A DNA stretch of 64,000 nucleotides from a bacterium (GCA_024743255.1 JANSWY010000007.1:60155-124154), one strand, 5' to 3'. Positions 1 through 9,690 are shown, counted from the first letter of the stretch. Numbers and translations: made by a program. Notes: generated by a model not told the origin, from the sequence alone.

Positions 1-210
1 ATTCAACAATTCTTCCTGCAAGACGACAGGGAGTTGAATAACTATTTTGTTGCAGATGTGTTCTTCAATTTTAAAGTTGATACGATGAGAGTATTCTTCA
101 AACTCAATCATTTGAATCAGCGAAACAACGATGGGTATTTTGTTACACCATTTTATCCAGGTCAACAACAAGTCATAGACCTTGGGATAAGGTGGCAATT
201 TTATGACTGA
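1..210 (+). CDS. C-terminal end of a porin-like outer-membrane beta-barrel protein (partial)
   Basis: An open frame runs from the left edge to a TGA at 208-210 and encodes 69 residues; the 5' part lies outside the window. The tail has alternating hydrophobic and polar residues and ends in an amphipathic strand with a terminal aromatic pattern (IRWQFYD). This is typical of the last strand of Bacteroidota 'putative porin' barrels, which is read by the BAM machinery. The stop overlaps the next start by one base (TGATG), so the two genes are probably translationally coupled. The barrel call is inference from the tail only. Confidence 0.6.
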   Translation: MQQFFLQDDRELNNYFVADVFFNFKVDTMRVFFKLNHLNQRNNDGYFVTPFYPGQQQVIDLGIRWQFYD

Positions 211-803
211 TGGAAAAGACTACACTTGGCCTGGAACTACCAACTGACCCGAGATGGGTTAATATAGCTGAAATGCAGATCGACGAAATCCTTGTTGATC
301 ACGCTTACTGCGAACAAAAAGCAGCTTCAAGTTGTATTTCGCTCATTGTTCAATACCCGGATAAAACAGAATTGGTAAAAATGCTCACTCCGGTTGTGGC
401 GGAAGAGTGGAGTCACTTTGAAAGGGTTATAGAACAACTCGATAAGAGAGGCTACCAATTAGGCCCACAACGAAAGGATGAGTATGTGTTGGCGCTTTCT
501 AAGATTCTAAAAAAGGGTGGGAGTAGAGATCAGCAGTTGGTTGAGAAGCTATTGATGAATGCTCTAATTGAAGCCCGAAGTTGTGAGCGCTTTAAAATCC
601 TTTGGAAGAATATTGGTGATCAGGAATTGCAAAAATTCTATTACGAGCTAATGATTTCGGAAGCTGGACATTACCATAACTTTCTTGATATGGCTAAACA
701 ATATATGGGAGAGGAGTATGTGGCGGTTAGATGGAAGGAATTTTTAGCAGAAGAGGCTAAGATTATTGAGAATTTAGAAACAAGAGGAGATAGGATGCAC
801 TAG
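210..803 (+). CDS. miaE: tRNA-(ms2io6A)-hydroxylase, MiaE-like diiron protein
   Basis: The 197-residue protein has the ferritin-like four-helix diiron pattern of MiaE. This enzyme hydroxylates the isopentenyl side chain of 2-methylthio-N6-isopentenyladenosine at tRNA position 37. Visible ligand motifs are E35 (in HAYCEQKAA), E66-x-x-H69 (EEWSHF), a glutamate in EARSCER near 120-125, and E-x-x-H in SEAGHYH near 151-155. Length fits the family, about 200 residues. It starts on the last base of the preceding porin-like stop codon, so they share a transcript. The family call is strong; the tRNA substrate is taken from the family. Confidence 0.9.
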   Translation: MEKTTLGLELPTDPRWVNIAEMQIDEILVDHAYCEQKAASSCISLIVQYPDKTELVKMLTPVVAEEWSHFERVIEQLDKRGYQLGPQRKDEYVLALSKILKKGGSRDQQLVEKLLMNALIEARSCERFKILWKNIGDQELQKFYYELMISEAGHYHNFLDMAKQYMGEEYVAVRWKEFLAEEAKIIENLETRGDRMH

Positions 804-824
804 GCACCCTATCTATTTTCTCTT

Positions 825-3800
825 TTAGTTACTTAATACCACTTTTCTGGTATCAAATCCATCTTTTGTAAATATTCTTAAAGTATATATCCCTGAATTA
901 AGATTGCCGGTATCAATACTTTTCATTTTGCCAGATACCTGGAAATTGTTAAATCTTGAAGTCTTTCCAGTCAGGTCAATCAACTCCATATACACAACTT
1001 CTTCATCAGAAATAATATTTAGTTTACTTCCATTACTTGGGTTTGGAGCCACTGTAAGATCAAGACTAATAGGTCTTTCAGTATTAGTAGGTGCCTGCTG
1101 GATGCTTAAGTTGTCAACTGTCCAGCCGTATGCGTTTACATTGGCATTACTTTGAAGTCTGAATCTAATCAGAATCAAATCACCATCACTAAAGAACTGA
1201 GAAAGGTTTATTTCCTGATCTACATATAATGATGCATCTACATCACTACTTGAGTTATAGGCATCCAACCAACCAGAGTTAGCACTTGCGTCATAGCTTG
1301 CCAGTTCTACCCAGTTTAGGCCATCCACTGTACCTTCAACAGATACTTTATCATTACCTGGTTCCACAATAGCAATGTCATCATAATACATCATTGGCAT
1401 ACTTCCATTAACAGTAATAGGAGTTCTGATTAGCGCCGAGATGTCACTGTTGTCAGCATAGTTATGTGGACTTTGAAGAGCGAAATTTCCGGAGAAAGAA
1501 ACAGCTATTGAAATCCCATCATCATAAATAGATGGGTTGTTGCTAAAAGCTGTATTGAACGCATTCGCTGGATCCTGTAGATCAATAACATCAAAGTCTT
1601 GAGCCACTCCAACTGCTCTGGCAGAGTTCTTAGTTGCTGTGGTATAGAAAGAAACTACTCCAGGTGATGCGTTTGTCAGAGCTACAGACTCAGAAGTACC
1701 AGCGGATACATTTGTTGTGCTGTAAATCAAAACATCATCCGCATATAACTCTACTTCATCATAGTCAGTGCCATAAGTAAGCTCTACCATCGTTTCTTCT
1801 GAAGGTGTTATATATACATTGCTTACAATAGGTGCGGTAAGTCCTGTTTGGACAGTTTCTGTAATAGCTGACCAAATTCCTCTACCATGTGTTGCCATTA
1901 CAATTTCATTATCCTGGCCTTTCATGTCCCAAACGCTGGCATTTATAAAATCTTCATTTAATGCCCATGTTGCACCATTGTCAAGTGATTCAATGATTCC
2001 AATCTCAGATCCTACCCAAATGATATCGGTATTATCAGGTCTTACATATAAACAATAAACTGCTACATCAGGGAATCCAGTTGAACTTGTTGCATTACTG
2101 CCGAAACCAGATATATCTTCCCAGGTTTGACCTAAATCAGTAGTCCTTAATACTTTTGGACCTTCCGCGAAACTAAACAGCGCATATGCTGTATTTGGCT
2201 CAGTAGGGTGAGAGGCAAGCTTACTCGTTATTCCAAGAGTTGCCTCATTGAATAAAGTAGTTTGAGAGAAAGTCTCTCCAGCATCTGTTGAAACATGGAT
2301 TCTGTTTGTAGCAGTCATTCCACTACCTCCCCATACTATATCAGGATTAGCTCTTGATACTTCTACATCAAGGAAAGTAGAACCTACCCAATTGGCAGTT
2401 ATCTCACTTAAATTCCAATCCTCACCAAAGTTAGTTGACTTAAATACACCAGAAGAGCTCACTGAGTATATTACCTCTGGAGTTGATTTTGATCCTGCTA
2501 GTTTAGTAATAAAAGGAGGGGTTCCTGATAACCCGCTTGTAGCTGGTGACCAGCTAGCTCCTCCATTTACAGTTCTTCTAAGACCGTTATTTTGAGACCC
2601 ACCAATCATTTTCAGAGGATCCTGACTATGCCAAATAGCTTCAAATCCATCTCCACCAATTCCGAAAATATAAGCCGTCTTATCATCAGCATCTATTCCT
2701 TCAGGAGAATACCAGGTACCATTGTCTTGCATTCCGCCAATATATCTCTCGCCTCCAGGCATCTTATCAGCTCCATAAAATTGACTTGTATTATATGATT
2801 GGCCCGCGAAATTCCAGGTTCCTTCTGCTACACCAGGATCTGTTCCCACGTCAGAAACAAATACTCCACCATCATTTGTAAGGACTATTCTATAAGTTTC
2901 AGCTGCATCATCTTCAGGAATTACAACCATATAGTGCTGATCTGGGTGTACATCTACACCGTTTACATTGTATGAGTTTCTTCCGTTGTAGTCGTTGTAA
3001 GGATCTGCCACCGCTTCTGAGACCCCTCTTGCAGTTGCCACTGATTCATTCACGATTTGCACTTCAGATTCTGGTAAATTGTCAGGATCCCAAGTTGCAG
3101 CCGGATCTAGTATTGGCCAAAAGAAATACATTTCGTTATGCTCATGACCACCTGCTACAGCGATAGAACTATTAGGCCCAGAAGCGTCATAATCTACGTT
3201 GTTTACATATATGTATTCTCTTGCTGTTAAGAGGTCTGGGTCATTATCATCATCCCTTGGGTTCAGATCAAATTCTCCATCTCTTTCCTGGTCTCTGAAA
3301 GAAACCATCAATTGCCTTACCTCATTACCATCTTCATCCACTTCATAAACTTCGAATGGCACTTCAGCATAGTCTTGATATGAGTAGTCGGCTGCAGGAA
3401 CACCAGGACCACCATTGCCATTTGATCCACCATTTGAAGGAACTGTAAACCTATGCGCCATCTGAGATCTGCCTGGTCCGAATTTCACATAAACTGATGC
3501 GCCATTTGCCTCAGGGCCTATTTCCAAAGCTCCACCAGCAGCTGAAGCACTAAATGGAACAAAGTCCATAAACGAAGGGGTTTCTCCGAAATCTGTGAAA
3601 TTGGCTGTTCCACTGGAACCTGTTAAAACTGTTCTGAATAAACCAACTCCTCCAAAATAAACAACATTCTCATCGTAAGGACTACATACTACGGTATTGT
3701 CATACCATCCTTGACCTCCTAGGAAATCAGCGAAATCTCCATTAAATGTAACTTCTACTAAGTCCCATGTAGCTCCTTTATCCTGGCTTAAGTATAAATC

Positions 3801-4853
3801 TGAAGCTGTACCGGATACTCCACCTTGGGTAGAAGCATAAACGTAATTTGTATTAGCTGGACTAACAGCTATCTCAACTCTTCCGGATATGGACATACCT
3901 TCGTTAGTTACTGTCCATGTTTCACCAGCATCAGTTGACTTTAGAACTCCAACCCCATTTTGACCAGCATACATAGTGTTGAAATCATTCGGATCTGCGA
4001 TCACCTGCTCAATTGCTCCACCGGATTCTACTGTGTAAACGTTAGTCCAAGTATCACCACCATCAATTGATTTCATGATCACACTTCTAAAGCCATTGTC
4101 CCAGGTATTTGGGGCACTACATATTATTACAACATCTGGGTCATTTGGATCTACCAACACTCTTGTTACGGAAATAAAATCTGAGTTTCCTGCAGTAGAG
4201 GCCAATTGAGTCCATGTATCTCCAGCGTCAGTAGATTTGAAGATACCATCACCTTCTATTGCTGTACCAGAAGAAGCGATGTATTCACCAGTTCCTGCGT
4301 ATACAATGTTCTCGTCAGCGTCGGACATTGCAATTGAAGTAACTGCCAATGTTGGTAAATCAGGGGAAACATTAGTCCAAGATGATCCAGCATTGGTTGT
4401 TTTCCAAATTCCCCCACCAGATGCACCGGCTAGCCATGTATTGTGTGAAGCATCACTTGGAAGTACCAAAACAGCACGAGTTCTACCTGGAACATTGGAT
4501 GGCCCACGTTCTATATACTCGACTATTCCAGGAGTTCCAGGGGCTTTACCTGAACTTCTGTTTGCTCTTTTAGACTTATTGATCTCAGTCAACCTGTAAT
4601 TAGGTTTGTATCTGGGTACCGTTTCACCATCTCTTGTTCGAATACCTTTATGAAACTCCGCAAACTTTTCCGGTGAATCTGATTTCGGGTAACCCATTTT
4701 TTTAAGGGCCTTCTTTTTAGTTATGTATTCATTCCAGGCAGTATTATTAGTGCCTTGTTCTTCAGAATTAACGTGGCTGTAACCTGACCAAAAGTGTGTA
4801 AACACTAATGCCATGACCACAACCAAACTTGTGGTTTGGAGTAGTTTCTTCAT
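825..4853 (-). CDS. Secreted BNR/sortilin-type beta-propeller protein with T9SS sorting domain
   Basis: A 1342-residue exported protein with an N-terminal signal peptide (MKKLLQTTSLVVVMALVF). It carries many BNR/VPS10-like turns of the form S-T-D-x-G-x-T-W, for example STDAGDTWTQL, STDAGETWTVT, SQDKGATWDLV, TVNGGASWSPA, STNFGEDWNLS and SLDNGATWALN. The repeats fall into two blocks, separated by roughly 250 acidic residues that lack them. A C-terminal region looks like a jelly-roll/MAM-type domain. The last ~80 residues (VAPNPSNGSKLNI ... SGIYTLRIFTKDG ... KVVLSN) form a type A T9SS sorting domain. The role is probably surface binding or glycan/protein handling; no catalytic site is evident. 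A small lipoprotein gene lies 14 bp upstream on the same strand. Confidence 0.85.
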   Translation of the reverse strand: MKKLLQTTSLVVVMALVFTHFWSGYSHVNSEEQGTNNTAWNEYITKKKALKKMGYPKSDSPEKFAEFHKGIRTRDGETVPRYKPNYRLTEINKSKRANRSSGKAPGTPGIVEYIERGPSNVPGRTRAVLVLPSDASHNTWLAGASGGGIWKTTNAGSSWTNVSPDLPTLAVTSIAMSDADENIVYAGTGEYIASSGTAIEGDGIFKSTDAGDTWTQLASTAGNSDFISVTRVLVDPNDPDVVIICSAPNTWDNGFRSVIMKSIDGGDTWTNVYTVESGGAIEQVIADPNDFNTMYAGQNGVGVLKSTDAGETWTVTNEGMSISGRVEIAVSPANTNYVYASTQGGVSGTASDLYLSQDKGATWDLVEVTFNGDFADFLGGQGWYDNTVVCSPYDENVVYFGGVGLFRTVLTGSSGTANFTDFGETPSFMDFVPFSASAAGGALEIGPEANGASVYVKFGPGRSQMAHRFTVPSNGGSNGNGGPGVPAADYSYQDYAEVPFEVYEVDEDGNEVRQLMVSFRDQERDGEFDLNPRDDDNDPDLLTAREYIYVNNVDYDASGPNSSIAVAGGHEHNEMYFFWPILDPAATWDPDNLPESEVQIVNESVATARGVSEAVADPYNDYNGRNSYNVNGVDVHPDQHYMVVIPEDDAAETYRIVLTNDGGVFVSDVGTDPGVAEGTWNFAGQSYNTSQFYGADKMPGGERYIGGMQDNGTWYSPEGIDADDKTAYIFGIGGDGFEAIWHSQDPLKMIGGSQNNGLRRTVNGGASWSPATSGLSGTPPFITKLAGSKSTPEVIYSVSSSGVFKSTNFGEDWNLSEITANWVGSTFLDVEVSRANPDIVWGGSGMTATNRIHVSTDAGETFSQTTLFNEATLGITSKLASHPTEPNTAYALFSFAEGPKVLRTTDLGQTWEDISGFGSNATSSTGFPDVAVYCLYVRPDNTDIIWVGSEIGIIESLDNGATWALNEDFINASVWDMKGQDNEIVMATHGRGIWSAITETVQTGLTAPIVSNVYITPSEETMVELTYGTDYDEVELYADDVLIYSTTNVSAGTSESVALTNASPGVVSFYTTATKNSARAVGVAQDFDVIDLQDPANAFNTAFSNNPSIYDDGISIAVSFSGNFALQSPHNYADNSDISALIRTPITVNGSMPMMYYDDIAIVEPGNDKVSVEGTVDGLNWVELASYDASANSGWLDAYNSSSDVDASLYVDQEINLSQFFSDGDLILIRFRLQSNANVNAYGWTVDNLSIQQAPTNTERPISLDLTVAPNPSNGSKLNIISDEEVVYMELIDLTGKTSRFNNFQVSGKMKSIDTGNLNSGIYTLRIFTKDGFDTRKVVLSN

Positions 4854-4867
4854 AGAATTGGAAGTTG

Positions 4868-5248
4868 TTATTCTTGAGTTGTCTTAATTGTTTTAATAAA
4901 ATCACTTTGTGTTTGTCCATCCTGGATTACACCTGGTAGATCCATTTTTTCCAGTTCGGAATCACTGATCCATTTAATGTAACCTTGGCGTATAACACCT
5001 TTTTGAACGATCTTGTTTTCTGTAACATTAAAAAGAGCATATTTTACTCTTGGATGAACAGTAGCATTGTCCGTTGTTACAGAATACAGCGTGAAAGTTC
5101 CTGATTTATTAGAGAAAGAGTCGAATGTCTCTCCCAGGTATTCTTGTACTTCTGATAAATCTGTCGTCACATTGTCAACTTTCGATGATTTACAAGAAAT
5201 AATTGTTGTGGCTAATATAAAGCCAATCAATAGTAGATAATTCTTCAT
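4868..5248 (-). CDS. Small lipoprotein of unknown function
   Basis: A 126-residue protein with a hydrophobic leader followed by a lipobox-like TIISC (Cys19) and then Lys/Ser-rich sequence, so it is predicted to be exported and lipidated. I do not recognise the rest, which is mixed alpha/beta in character with no cysteines or catalytic motif. It lies 14 bp upstream of the large BNR/T9SS gene in the same orientation, so co-transcription is likely and it may be an accessory or anchor for that protein. This is inference from position only. Confidence 0.6.
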   Translation of the reverse strand: MKNYLLLIGFILATTIISCKSSKVDNVTTDLSEVQEYLGETFDSFSNKSGTFTLYSVTTDNATVHPRVKYALFNVTENKIVQKGVIRQGYIKWISDSELEKMDLPGVIQDGQTQSDFIKTIKTTQE

Positions 5249-5322
5249 GTATTGTTCTGGTTAGCTAACAAGTATAATGTATATACACGAATAATTGGAA
5301 ATCCCCTACGTCTCAAGAACGA

Positions 5323-6588
5323 CTAAGTCTTTTGCTTTTTCTTTTTTGCAGCAGGAAATAGAATGTTGTTTAAGATCAATCTGTAACCAGGTGAATTAGG
5401 ATGCAGGTTTAAATCGGTAGGCTCTTCATTTACCAGGTGTTGGTAATCTTCCGGATCATGGCCACCATAGAAGGTCCAAAATCCTTTTCCTAATATGCCA
5501 TGAATGTATCTGGCTTCATCAATAGATTTAGTTTCTCCCATTATGACTACATCTCCCTTAATTAGTCTTTTCTTAAACGCAGTGGTCTGCCCCATGAACC
5601 CATCTATGATCCTTTCATGGTTTTGGGTCAACATTGTTGGGATTGGATCCCATTTGGCAGAGAATTCAAATAGTTGAAAATAGTCCGTGTGTTCTGTTAG
5701 ACCACCTCTGGCATTCGGTTGATTGTCGATGTTGCTGTATTCGTAGATTAGAGGGTTTCTTTCAAGAACAAAGTCCTTGAACGCGAAGGTATTGTTGTAA
5801 TTAAGTTTTTGTTGAGCTTTTGGATCTGCAGGATCACCATCAAACATGTGCTCACAGATATCTACACCTTCAGCAGCCAAAGCTATATCGTAGGTGTCGG
5901 TAGCGGAGCACATCGCAAATAAGAACCCTCCGCTAGAAACGAAATTTTGAATCTTCTTTACTATCGCTAGCTTCAGTTGAGAGACTTTCGCGAACCCGTG
6001 TTTTCTGGCAGACTCTTCATATTCTCTTTGCTGCTGTTGGTACCAAGGGAAATGTCTGAAATTGTTGTAGAACCTTCCATATTGACCGGTGAAATCTTCG
6101 TGGTGTAAATGTAGCCAATCGTACTTAGGAAGTTCATTGTACATTACTTCATCATCAAAAATTACGTCGTAAGGAATTTCGGCATAAGTGAGGACAAGTG
6201 TTACCGCATCATCCCAGGGTTGTTTACTCTTAGGCGAATAAACAGCGATTTTTGGATACTTTTCCAGTTTCATTGCATCCATATTGGAATTTGGACTTGC
6301 AATCTCGCTCAATACCTGATTGGCCTGGGCGTCTGAAATTACCTGATAACTCACACCGCGGATGATCAACTCATTTTCGAACTTTTGGCTGTATTTACAC
6401 ATGAAGCTTCCACCTCTGTAATTGAGAAGCCAGTCTATTTCAATATCCTGTTCTAATATCCAATATGAAATGCCATATGCCTTGAGGTGATTAGTTTGAG
6501 TATCATCCATTGGAATCAGAATGTGTGATGCATGAGTTGCCCAACTAAATCCAAATAGCGCCACTAGTATAATAATCAGTTTTCTCAT
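5323..6588 (-). CDS. Conserved exported protein, often labelled 'asparagine synthetase B'; GATase-like fold likely
   Basis: A 421-residue protein with a signal peptide (MRKLIIILVALFGFSWATHAS). Databases commonly label such Bacteroidota proteins 'asparagine synthetase B'. However, there is no N-terminal Cys2 nucleophile and no SGG-x-DS ATP-pyrophosphatase motif, so that activity is unsupported. The middle resembles a class I glutamine-amidotransferase/ThuA-like alpha-beta fold: a KIAVYSP strand, then DWLHLHHEDF, then SSGGFLFAMCSATDT with a Cys at a possible nucleophile elbow. The C-terminal tail is lysine-rich. It appears to be a single-gene unit; the true function is unknown. Confidence 0.6.
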   Translation of the reverse strand: MRKLIIILVALFGFSWATHASHILIPMDDTQTNHLKAYGISYWILEQDIEIDWLLNYRGGSFMCKYSQKFENELIIRGVSYQVISDAQANQVLSEIASPNSNMDAMKLEKYPKIAVYSPKSKQPWDDAVTLVLTYAEIPYDVIFDDEVMYNELPKYDWLHLHHEDFTGQYGRFYNNFRHFPWYQQQQREYEESARKHGFAKVSQLKLAIVKKIQNFVSSGGFLFAMCSATDTYDIALAAEGVDICEHMFDGDPADPKAQQKLNYNNTFAFKDFVLERNPLIYEYSNIDNQPNARGGLTEHTDYFQLFEFSAKWDPIPTMLTQNHERIIDGFMGQTTAFKKRLIKGDVVIMGETKSIDEARYIHGILGKGFWTFYGGHDPEDYQHLVNEEPTDLNLHPNSPGYRLILNNILFPAAKKKKQKT

Positions 6589-6689
6589 CCTGCCAATATC
6601 TTTCGTATCCTTAATTTTATAAAAATAATCTTTGATTACATCATTATTTACAATTACAACGTATAAGTTTCAGAATTGATCAACATAAT

Positions 6690-7925
6690 ATGGATTTATC
6701 TGAAAATATTAGAGAAGGAATAAAGTCAATTAAGGCAAATAAGCTTAGAACAATCCTAACCGCACTAATTATTGCAATCGGGATTTCAGCTCTTGTAGGT
6801 ATGCTTACAACAATTGATGGAATACAGGCCTCCATCAACAATAGTTTTTCCAGTTTAGGAGCGAATTCATTTGATATTAGAAGTAAGAGATCCAGAGGTC
6901 GAAACCAGGGCAAGCAGGAAAAGGTGTATCCTCCTATTGAATATAGTGAAGTTATCTCATTCAAGGATAGATACAATAGTGCAGGTGTTCCTAGTATCAA
7001 TACGTTTGTTACAGGAATTGCAGAGGCAAAAAGAGGTTCCAAAATTTCAAATCCCAATTTGTTGGTAAGAGGAGGTGATGAGAATTATCTATCTGTGGAA
7101 GGAGCAGACCTGAAGTCAGGTAGAAGTTTCTCGCAGATTGAAGCGCAAAATGGTAGAAATGTAGTAATTATTGGAAATGAGGTTTTCAAATCCTTGTTTG
7201 ACGAAAATGAAGATCCGATTAATAAATCTATATCCTTTTTAGGCTCAAAATTCAGGATTATCGGTATGATTGATGATCAAGGAGGAGTAAGTGGAAATAG
7301 TGGCACAAATAGAGCCTTGTTGGTACCATTAGAAACTGCAAGAAGGATAGCTGGCGATAAAAGACTTTATTACAATATAAGTGTGGGTTTGTCAGATCCT
7401 ACAAAAATGGATTATGCAATGGGAGTTGCAACAGGATTAATGAGACAAATCAGAAAGGATCCAGTTGGGTCACCTGATTCTTTTGAAATAAGGCAAAGTA
7501 AATCTTTAGCAGAGCGGCTCGCGGAATTAACTGGAGTTTTGTCCCTTGTTGGAGGTATTGTTGGAGCCATCACTTTACTGGGAGCGTCAATTGCCCTTAT
7601 GAACATAATGCTAGTATCTGTTACAGAGAGAACGCGAGAGATAGGAGTTAGGAAAGCTCTTGGAGCCACTCCTAAAAAGATTAGACAGCAATTTCTAATT
7701 GAAGCATTAGTTATATGTCAATTTGGGGGAGTAGGAGGAGTTATACTTGGGATACTCTGTGGCAACTTGATGGCGAATTTGTTGGATGCCGGAACTTTTG
7801 TGATTCCATGGGGCTGGATTATTCTAGGTGTTATGGTGGGCTTGATTGTGGGCTTGGCCAGTGGATTTATTCCAGCATATAAAGCAGCCAAACTCGACCC
7901 AATTGAGTCATTGAGATTTGAATAA
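6690..7925 (+). CDS. ABC transporter permease, MacB/FtsX type
   Basis: A 411-residue inner-membrane protein with MacB architecture. One N-terminal TM segment (around residues 20-42) is followed by a large periplasmic MacB-PCD-like domain (about 45-270). Three C-terminal TM helices form the FtsX domain, with the conserved cytoplasmic loop TERTREIGVRKALGATPKKI. Such proteins act as mechanotransmission exporters of lipoproteins, peptides or antibiotics together with a MacB/LolD-type ATPase. No ATPase or adaptor gene is adjacent, so its partner must be encoded elsewhere. Substrate cannot be inferred. Confidence 0.88.
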   Translation: MDLSENIREGIKSIKANKLRTILTALIIAIGISALVGMLTTIDGIQASINNSFSSLGANSFDIRSKRSRGRNQGKQEKVYPPIEYSEVISFKDRYNSAGVPSINTFVTGIAEAKRGSKISNPNLLVRGGDENYLSVEGADLKSGRSFSQIEAQNGRNVVIIGNEVFKSLFDENEDPINKSISFLGSKFRIIGMIDDQGGVSGNSGTNRALLVPLETARRIAGDKRLYYNISVGLSDPTKMDYAMGVATGLMRQIRKDPVGSPDSFEIRQSKSLAERLAELTGVLSLVGGIVGAITLLGASIALMNIMLVSVTERTREIGVRKALGATPKKIRQQFLIEALVICQFGGVGGVILGILCGNLMANLLDAGTFVIPWGWIILGVMVGLIVGLASGFIPAYKAAKLDPIESLRFE

Positions 7926-8016
7926 TTGCACTTTTTTAAGTTTTTGAATGGAATTTGGCCTCAAATTTGTTTATTTAACACAAAATAAGGCTGAAATATT
8001 TCGTTAAATAGAGGTT

Positions 8017-8808
8017 ATGCAGGGAATGAGACTAATATTATTAGTTCCACTACTGATTGGAATGTCATTCAATTCTTTCTCCAAGGAGATTAGCATCACC
8101 GGTGTATATAAGGGGAAGCCATTATTCATTCAAAATCCATATCATCCAGGACTTAATGCTTTTTGCATTGATGAAATATATGTCAATAAGAGAAGATTAG
8201 ATATTGACTATACGCTATCCGCAATCCAAATCAAATTTGAAGGGCTTGATCTCTACACTCCCGTCAATATAAAGATTCTCCATAAAGAAGTTTGCAAACC
8301 AGTGGTAGTGAACCCGGATGCCATTTTGTTACATAGTAGCTTCAAATTCACAGATATCGTACTGAATGATACAATTCTTACCTGGCAGACAAAAGGAGAC
8401 AGACCTAATGCTGTATTTAGGATAGAACAGTTGTTTGGCAGTGGTTGGTCAGTTGTTGAGACTCAGGAATCGAATGGCCTTTTTGAAGGAGGTGATTATC
8501 TGTATTATCCTGAATATGAAGAAGGTCCAAATAAATTTAGAGTTAAATATGAAGTTCGCGAGAATAGATATCTGTACTCGAAGGAAGTAGAGATTGAATA
8601 TTACCCGGAACCAATAGAACTTCTGACTTCTCAGGTTTCCAGAAGTTTGAGGATCTCAAGAAAAGCACCTTACGAGATTCTGGATAGTGACGGAAACTTA
8701 TGGCTTTCAGGAAATGATAAGATTGTCGATGTTTCGTCCTTAGAGGAAGGGGAGTACTTTATTTACTTTGAAAATGATTTGTCATTCAAATTCGTTAAGC
8801 ATCAGTAA
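8017..8808 (+). CDS. Secreted protein with T9SS-like C-terminal domain
   Basis: A 263-residue exported protein. The signal peptide is clearest from the second Met (8026; MRLILLVPLLIGMSF); the ATG at 8017 adds three residues and both starts are possible. The body is beta-rich with two cysteines (about residues 47 and 92). The last ~50 residues (YEILDSDGNLWLSG ... VDVSSLEEGEYFIYF ... KFVKHQ) resemble the second half of a type A T9SS sorting domain. The protein may therefore be carried to the surface by that system. I do not recognise a catalytic domain. Its 3' end overlaps the convergent channel gene by 14 bp. Confidence 0.55.
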   Translation: MQGMRLILLVPLLIGMSFNSFSKEISITGVYKGKPLFIQNPYHPGLNAFCIDEIYVNKRRLDIDYTLSAIQIKFEGLDLYTPVNIKILHKEVCKPVVVNPDAILLHSSFKFTDIVLNDTILTWQTKGDRPNAVFRIEQLFGSGWSVVETQESNGLFEGGDYLYYPEYEEGPNKFRVKYEVRENRYLYSKEVEIEYYPEPIELLTSQVSRSLRISRKAPYEILDSDGNLWLSGNDKIVDVSSLEEGEYFIYFENDLSFKFVKHQ

Positions 8809-9646
8809 TAAGTTCTTCTCCGCAGGACTTACAGTAATTTGCGTCTTCTTCGTTCTCAGTTCCACAGTGATTACAGACTTGTTTCAGAGCTTGCCTTTTT
8901 TCTCTTTCTATTAATGTAATTTCAGACGTGACAATTCCAGTAGGAACTGCGATAATCGCATATCCAGTAAGCATAAGTACCATCGCAAAGGTTTGTCCAA
9001 TTACTGTTTGTGGTGCAATGTCACCATATCCAACAGTTGTCAAAGTTACCACAGCCCAATATATACTTCTGGGGATTGATGTGAACCCATTCTGTGCACC
9101 CTCTACCACATACATGATTGTCCCGGAAATTATTACTACACTCGTAACAGCGCCCAGAAATACTATTATCTTCTGTCTGCTACTCCAAAGAGCTTGTCCC
9201 AAAACCCTACTTTCACCTATGTATCTTGTGAGCTTCAGCACTCTGAATACCCGAAGCAATCGAATGGCTCTAATAATAAGTAAGTATTGAGTGCCAGGTA
9301 GGAGTATTGTTAAATATGATGGAATAATAGCAAGAAGATCAATAATACCAAAGAAGCTTGTGACATACTTACCAGGTTGTTTTGCAACCAAAAGACGAGA
9401 TACATATTCCAGGGTAAATATTATCGTAAAGACCCATTCAAGAAGCCTTAATTCTGTATTATAATGCTCGGAAATCTCCTTAACACTTTCCAGCATTACC
9501 ACAATAATGCTCACCAAAATAGCGTATAGCAGAACTACATCGAATAGTTTTCCTGCGCGAGTATCTGTGCCGAATATGACGATGTGCAGCCTATGTCTTA
9601 TGTCACTCAGAAACTTAAATCTATATCCGTGGTTCTTTATACTCAT
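8795..9646 (-). CDS. Voltage-gated potassium channel (Kv type) with C-terminal zinc ribbon
   Basis: A 283-residue membrane protein with six predicted TM helices. The S4-like helix has regularly spaced arginines (R126, R129, R132, R135 in RAIRLLRVFRVLKLTR). The pore loop carries the selectivity filter TVGYGD at 204-209. This makes it a K+ channel of the bacterial Kv class. After S6 and a short charged helix (about 246-256) the protein ends in a zinc-ribbon-like module, C258-x2-C261 ... C272-x2-C275, in place of a usual RCK or cyclic-nucleotide domain. It is monocistronic and its end overlaps the convergent upstream gene. The channel call is strong; metal binding by the tail is inference. Confidence 0.92.
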   Translation of the reverse strand: MSIKNHGYRFKFLSDIRHRLHIVIFGTDTRAGKLFDVVLLYAILVSIIVVMLESVKEISEHYNTELRLLEWVFTIIFTLEYVSRLLVAKQPGKYVTSFFGIIDLLAIIPSYLTILLPGTQYLLIIRAIRLLRVFRVLKLTRYIGESRVLGQALWSSRQKIIVFLGAVTSVVIISGTIMYVVEGAQNGFTSIPRSIYWAVVTLTTVGYGDIAPQTVIGQTFAMVLMLTGYAIIAVPTGIVTSEITLIEREKRQALKQVCNHCGTENEEDANYCKSCGEELITDA

Positions 9647-9690
9647 TCGAAAGCGATTGAATGGTTAAATTAAATAATTATCTGGAGTCT

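Noticed and set aside
4237..4599. A 120-residue plus-strand frame inside the BNR/T9SS gene
   Set aside because: It is antisense to a long, clearly coding gene with repeated BNR motifs and shows no domain of its own.
6680..7057. A 125-residue minus-strand frame inside the ABC permease gene
   Set aside because: It is antisense to the MacB/FtsX domain and has no independent support.
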